The translations under genes were made by a program, and so were the position numbers. Shown in pieces: positions 59,649-64,000 of a DNA stretch of 64,000 nucleotides; within the stretch, counting starts at the first letter, position 1, and each line of letters begins with the position of its first letter. Below the pieces are notes generated by a model. It saw nothing but the letters and a program-made list of their open reading frames with translations. It was not told the origin of the DNA and made no database searches. The DNA comes from Alligator mississippiensis (taxonomy: Eukaryota; Chordata; Crocodylia; Alligatoridae), in contig NC_081833.1 of the NCBI RefSeq assembly GCF_030867095.1, positions 73,537,395 to 73,601,394 on the forward strand, written 5' to 3'.

Positions 59649-62234
59649 GCGGTATTGCTGTGGAAATAGAAAGAGCCGTCAACATTTGCAGCAGGTGGCT
59701 CCAGTCAAATGCAGTGTGGTAGTTTCTGGAGAAGAGCTTGTTCCAAGACAGCTGTGAGAACCGCAAGACATGTTTGTGCCCCAGGCGTGTCACAGGCTTC
59801 ACACATTGGCACACATTGTTCCGTGACCCACCAAAGCTAATTTTGTGCCGCCGTGTTGCCTCCCCACCTCCACCCTCTCAGGAACGGCAAGGAGCAAAGA
59901 AGTGGGTCTTCTTTGGTTATTCGCCCTTGCAGAAACCCACATTATTTGCCCTTGCAGAAACCCACGTTTCCTTTGAACAAGGAGCCCAGGCTGGAGCAGG
60001 GTCTCACAGGCTTCAGTGGAAAAATAGCTTTCAGTGCTGGGGATTCAGCCCTTGGGATGCACCCTCCATTCAGACAGGACCCTTAGAGATGGGACAGAAG
60101 TAAAATGAGCCTTGCCCCCTTTCCACCTCCGTGGCCCCGATTTAGGATACGCGTCTCATCGCACAAGAGCTAGAGAGCAGCCAGTGACATTTTGCAGGCA
60201 GCGGGTTTGAAACAAAAAAAAAAAAGAGCTTTTTTTTTTTATAACCAACACATCATAAATTTGCTGCCCCAAACTGTTGCAAAGGCTGGGTGCAGAAACA
60301 AGCTCAGACAAATGTATGAAGAGCAGTTTCCATTCGGGCTATGAATGTTACCGCGGACTCTGGACAGCCGGTGCCTGGGAGGGAAGGGATCGCTGTACAC
60401 ATGCCCGGTTTCTTATATTCACCCTCTAAAGCATCTATTATTTGCCACCATCAGAGGCAGGGTCCTGGGGCTTACCGCGACGTGTGCGTGCATGCAGACT
60501 GAACAAGCCTGATGCTAGTTTCTTTGCAGCAGGTTTGGGATTAAGGGGAGCACGGTCGAACGGGGCCATTACGGCAGAACAAGGCAGTCGCAGGAAGCTG
60601 GACCTTGCTATAACCCTGCCGTAAGACAGATACAGGGGCTAAATCTGCTGTAGGCACGCGGCAGCTATTGCAGGCACTGCCGAGATCCCCAAGACGTCCA
60701 CCCAGGAGCCATCTCACTTTCAGATACCAATAAAGTCTGGATAGTCTGGGTGCCCCACCAATGGTAACTGAGGTGCCTCCACGATGCCACCCCCAAATGA
60801 CCCCATCTCATGTTGTCTAAGCCCCTCCATCCTCAAGTAGGCATTATCTTGCCTAATGCCTATCCACCTGCAGGGCCTGATCCTATGGGAATTCGGGAGC
60901 CCGTGTACTCAATCAGGGCTCATGCCGAAGACGACGAGGGATGCTGGCTGGTCCATTTTACCCTGCACCTCGCTCACCTGGGAGGGAGGGGACCTCCTCG
61001 ATGGTCGCTCTGATGTGAAGTGCAGACTTGACCCAGGGCTCTCGCATCGGGGAAGGGTGCCCAAATCACTGGGCAACTGGTTACTTTAGGGTGATTGCTG
61101 GTTTTCTCTTGTTGACGCTGGTTTCTATAGACTATTTCCCGGGGCAGAGCAATCATGGTGGGGAAACTGTATCTATAGGCAGGAGCTAGGGAACTGAGGT
61201 AGAAGCTGTTTCACAGGGGCTTGGACCAGGCTCCTCGGGTGCAAAGTCTTGGCCATAAAGGCTGGGAGTTAGGCACTGTTTTGGGAGGCAAGCAACCTGG
61301 GTCCAGCCTCTGCTGCTAACTCAGGCAGAACAGGGAGGGATTTGGGGGGTGAAGGAAGTGAAAACAGGTTTCCCTCTGTCCCCAGGAAGCAACCTTGCCC
61401 CCAAGCTGTGGGTCAGAGAGGTCTCGCCTCACTCCTCTCGCGGAGAACTGGAGCCAGGCCAGCCCTGTGCGGACACGACCGAGCATCCCATGCTGAGGCA
61501 GGCACCCCACCCCGGGCATCTCCTTGATGCTCCCTATGGGCAGCACCCTCCTCAGCTGCCTGGCTTGGAGAGTGCCAGTCCTCGGACCTAACTCTGCGTG
61601 CGACATCCGGGGTCACTCGGGCCAACGGCAGCACAATATTGCAACCTCTCCCCACTTCTGCCAGTTTAGTCTGTGCGCCGCGAGCCGTCTCTCATGGGCC
61701 GTCATGTTAAATGGAAAGAGTAGGGGACACATCAGTCCCTACTTGGGACAGACTTACAAATTCCTCTGCCTGAATTAATACTGGATAGTTCGTCCTTGCA
61801 AAAAGCCACGGGCTGGAGCAGCTCAACTTGTGCACCTTAAAAATAGGTGCGCAAAACTCAACAGCTGGTTTTCCAAAGTTTAGTCCCTAAACTCAACTCC
61901 CTGTTAATGAATAAACCCCTGTTAATGAATAAATGGCTTCCTGATACTGCAGAAGGACACTGCACCCAGGAATTAATTCTCCCAGGCACTGATCCTCCTC
62001 CAAGGCTGAAATCAGTGCGGTGGAAGATAAGGGACCAGCGTCTCACAGGGTCAGAGGATGGGGGTACACAGAGCCAGCTTAGCTGACCAAGGCAGAAGAC
62101 GTCCTCCCATGGGTGACCTTGAAGAAATGCAACAGCGACATCCCCGCCTTTTGGAAGGGAAAAAGGATCCCCGCTCCACCCAACTCAAACCAAGTTCATT
62201 TTGCCGTTAAAAGAAAAACAGGTAGAAAGATTTA
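59649..62234. other. Unique non-coding DNA with small tandem repeats
   Basis: A gcccttgcagaaacccac unit occurs twice near 59926-59965. An A12 run faces a T11 run at 60214-60240. A tgttaatgaataaa unit occurs twice near 61904-61933. A segment near 61285-61330 (caagcaacctgggtccagcc) may be a MIR scrap. Frames of 60-121 codons overlap on both strands without support. Confidence 0.4.
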
Positions 62235-63364
62235 AAAAATAGAGTACTTTAATTGTAAAAGGAAAAAAACAACCAAAAAACTTTTATAAATCAGGCATAA
62301 AAATAAATATGCAGCCTAGTAGAAATTCACATGAGGGACTGCTTGGGGCTCTCAGCTGCAAAGCACGCACGTCAGACGTTGCAGAAATACACCTGCTCCA
62401 ATTGCACAGAAAGCATGTTAGTCAGGATTTGCATATACCCATGCCCTGCCTAGCATGTACCCATCTCAAATGAGGAGCACATGCACTCCTGAGGTTAAAG
62501 CCAACCTAGTAACATTTTGCCACAAACTTTAAAATGAACATTATTTTGCATATCGTATGTATACATAAAACTCTCTTTGGCTAGGAACATTTTTTTTTTT
62601 TTTAAATCAGAGTTTCCTATATTCAATAGTTTTATACTGGATGTAAAGGGGTTGTTTCCAAATTGCAAAGTACTCATAGACAAAAACTCCTCCATAGTCA
62701 AAAACAAACGGGTCTTCAGGCGTCCAATCTTCGGCCGCTAACAACAGCATTTTAAACAGGTTTGCACTGTCCATCGCCCTCAACGGGATCGCAACCTCTA
62801 CGGGGTTGCTTTGATCCTGGAGATTTCCATTTTATTTGAGGTTCTCTCAACCTGTATTTTTTTTTTTTTTTTTTTTTTTTAAAGAGAGGGGCAAAACCTC
62901 AGCAAATGCAAACCATCCTAGCTCAGCTGATCCTAACAAAGCTAAGATCTACTGCTAGATGTGTGGGGTGCCAGAAGGTGACCGGAAAAAGTCCCAGCGG
63001 TACTGCGATTTCTACTGAAGACATCCAAGGTCCCGCCTTCTGCTGATCCTGGATGCAGACAAAGCACAGCATAAAAAAGCACGAGGTTGTGTGTACAAAA
63101 GCCAAGGATCAGCAGGCAAACCTTTCCAGAATGGACGGGTCGCGCCTAGCCCTTTTGCTAACAAATGAACCTTTTGCATCGCTGGGTTTATTGGAACGTC
63201 TCGGCCATGAACCGCACCAAAAAATAAACAATAAAAATACAAAATGAATGTCTCTGGGCTTCTTGATCCACTGCTGAAAAGCTTTCCAAAGATTAGTCAG
63301 TGCCGGGACCAGAAAGGACTTATTCTAACCCTGACACTTAAAAAAACCAAATCCCCAAAACCGC
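62235..63364 (-). other. Probable 3' UTR of the minus-strand gene
   Basis: This stretch follows the stop of the terminal exon at 63365. On the minus strand it holds AATAAA at 63192-63187 and 62836-62831 and an ATTAAA near 62253-62248, any of which could direct polyadenylation. It is interrupted by a T24 run on the plus strand (62857-62880; poly(A) on the transcript strand). The extent is an estimate: the first AATAAA, about 170 bases after the stop, could be the only one used. A separate coding-like frame inside it is listed on its own. Confidence 0.4.
62607..62831 (-). CDS. Coding-like frame downstream of the terminal exon
   Basis: On the minus strand, an open stretch of 74 codons runs from just after a stop (62834-62832) to a TGA (62609-62607). 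It includes VEVAIPLRAMDSANLF and further on AAEDWTPEDPFVFDYGG, then VFVYEYFAIWKQPLYIQYK. An internal ATG lies at 62750-62748. CpG-containing codons (GCG GCC, ACG, CCG) and the rich aromatic and acidic content look coding. A possible acceptor (aatctccag) lacks a pyrimidine tract. It may be an alternative last exon, or chance within a UTR. The family is not recognised. Confidence 0.3.
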   Translation of the reverse strand, partial: NGNLQDQSNPVEVAIPLRAMDSANLFKMLLLAAEDWTPEDPFVFDYGGVFVYEYFAIWKQPLYIQYKTIEYRKL

Positions 63365-63541
63365 TCAGACAGCGATTTGTTGATTTTCTCGGAAGAGCGG
63401 CCTTTGATGCGGCCCGCAGATATCTTGGAAGATCCGGAACATTTGCTCATGCTGCGGATCGTCCACGACTGGAAACATCGGGCCGCTGCTGTAAGATTTT
63501 CCTCCTTCTTCCACCAGCTGCCTAACAAACACCTGTTCCAC
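63365..63541 (-). CDS. Terminal coding exon of an unidentified gene
   Basis: On the minus strand a good acceptor (gtcttttcttctgccatag) precedes an exon of 58 codons plus TGA (stop at 63367-63365). The frame begins VEQVFVRQLVEEGGKSYSSG and contains PMFPVVDDPQHEQMFRIFQD, then GPHQRPLFRENQQIAV at the end. Codon content is natural and CpG-bearing codons are kept, as in a selected exon. The last residues I-A-V fit a class II PDZ ligand, and NOS1AP is known to end in a similar -EIAV, but the rest does not match that protein. I do not recognise the gene. Phase 0 is assumed at its start. Confidence 0.6.
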   Translation of the reverse strand: MEQVFVRQLVEEGGKSYSSGPMFPVVDDPQHEQMFRIFQDICGPHQRPLFRENQQIAV

Positions 63542-63863
63542 CTATGGCAGAAGAAAAGACCACCAAGATGCTTAAATAAAATGAGAGAACTTAGAGCAGC
63601 GATTCTCAACCGGGGTATGGGGGCTTTTGAAAGGTGCCACAAGGCTTGGGCTTGTCCCTGCCTGGACAATTCCTGACCCCCTATCAACCAGCCCCTATGC
63701 AAGGAGGTATGCATTGCCATAAGTAAATTCATCTTTTAAATTGGATGCCACTCGACTCACAAGAGTTATGGAGGGGGCCGTGCGTCCTGCGAGGGCAGTC
63801 TCAAGTCCAAAATGATTGAGAACCACTGGTTCAGAGTCTCTGATTCCTTTCGCTCCCGATTAC
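63542..63863 (-). other. Putative short intron (322 bp) largely made of a hAT-like insertion
   Basis: The proposed intron starts with gtaatcggg and ends with ctgccatag on the minus strand. The hAT-like element at 63597-63828 takes up 232 of its 322 bases, so the ancestral intron would have been about 90 bp. It depends on the penultimate exon being real. Confidence 0.3.
63597..63828. mobile_element. hAT-like non-autonomous element (cagtggttctcaacc type)
   Basis: The left end cagcgattctcaaccggggt and the right end aatgattgagaaccactg form an inverted pair. The flanks acttagag (63589-63596) and gttcagag (63829-63836) agree at five of eight positions. The interior includes gtccctgcctggacaattcc and has no transposase. 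It shares its end type with the element at 50717-51049. Confidence 0.8.
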
Positions 63864-63946
63864 CTTGCCAGCTGAGCTAGCTATTAATGGTTTAACCAAT
63901 ACAACTGCTACGGTAAAGCCAATGCGTGCGGTATAGCGCATCAGTG
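63864..63946 (-). CDS. Candidate penultimate exon of the minus-strand gene
   Basis: On the minus strand a plausible acceptor (acctctcgcttgtag) and a good donor (ggcaag/gtaatc) bound 83 bases. Only one of three frames is open; it ends on a codon boundary and so joins in phase with the start of 63365-63541. It reads LMRYTARIGFTVAVVLVKPL and then IASSAGK, a hydrophobic run that could be a membrane segment. CpG content is high for this window. The same frame stays open upstream to the window edge, so the exon could be longer. Family unknown. Confidence 0.3.
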
Positions 63947-64000
63947 CTACAAGCGAGAGGTTGGTTACAAAAGGCACAGGTAGAGAGGTACCAGTGGGCC

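Noticed and set aside
1-64000. Endogenous retrovirus or LTR element
   Set aside because: No paired LTR-like ends, primer-binding site or recognisable gag, pol or env text was seen on either strand by eye.

Overview
The window looks like nuclear DNA of a sauropsid vertebrate, most probably a crocodilian, with a turtle as the main alternative. The evidence is the repeat content. There are several 3'-truncated CR1 LINE tails with the usual ending (aggtcccttccaaccct, then a short repeated tail), old MIR-type SINE relics, many short non-autonomous DNA elements with inverted ends (three hAT-like types), and the dispersed family ending in accaacacggctacaacc. No Alu or primate-type L1 was seen, and no retroviral or LTR element was recognised. 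This assignment is inference from repeats only.

Most of the 64 kb reads as intergenic or intronic DNA. Nearly all open frames are short, overlap frames on the other strand, or lie inside repeats. No complete protein-coding gene could be supported. The best coding evidence is at the right edge on the minus strand: a terminal exon (63365-63541) with a good acceptor, 58 open codons and a stop, with a possible penultimate 83-nt exon (63864-63946) whose only open frame is in phase with it. The intron between them is mostly one hAT-like insertion. A long 3' UTR probably follows, down to about 62235, and it contains a second coding-like frame. I could not name this gene. Weaker plus-strand candidates are an exon-like block at 55111-55252, a terminal-exon-like block at 56082-56290 with a poly(A) signal, and an open block at 59370-59648.

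Layout. 0.6-1.2 kb: degenerate palindromic DNA element. 1.2-9.4 kb: mostly unique DNA with two members of the accaacacgg family and a MIR relic. 9.4-9.9 kb: microsatellites and a 56-bp-arm near-perfect hairpin. 12.1-13.1 kb and 17.3-17.9 kb: two relatives of a long-armed inverted-repeat element with expanded microsatellite cores; the first holds a copy of flanking DNA, and a hAT-like element follows it. 15.9-30.9 kb: CR1 and MIR relics and a 675-bp hAT-like element with near-identical 8-bp target duplications. 33-34.5 kb: AT-rich sequence that resembles a conserved non-coding element. 36.1 kb: 39-bp minisatellite. 41.8-48.6 kb: dense old repeats, including two inverted-repeat elements. 50.7 kb: another hAT-like element. 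52.3 kb: pyrimidine tract. 55-56.3 kb: candidate exons. 58.5-59.3 kb: MIR and CR1 relics. 62.2-64 kb: 3' end of the minus-strand gene.

Nothing indicates an operon, CRISPR array or other prokaryote-type system. The most unusual items are the duplicated segment inside an inverted-repeat element, the long hairpin, and the unnamed terminal exon.
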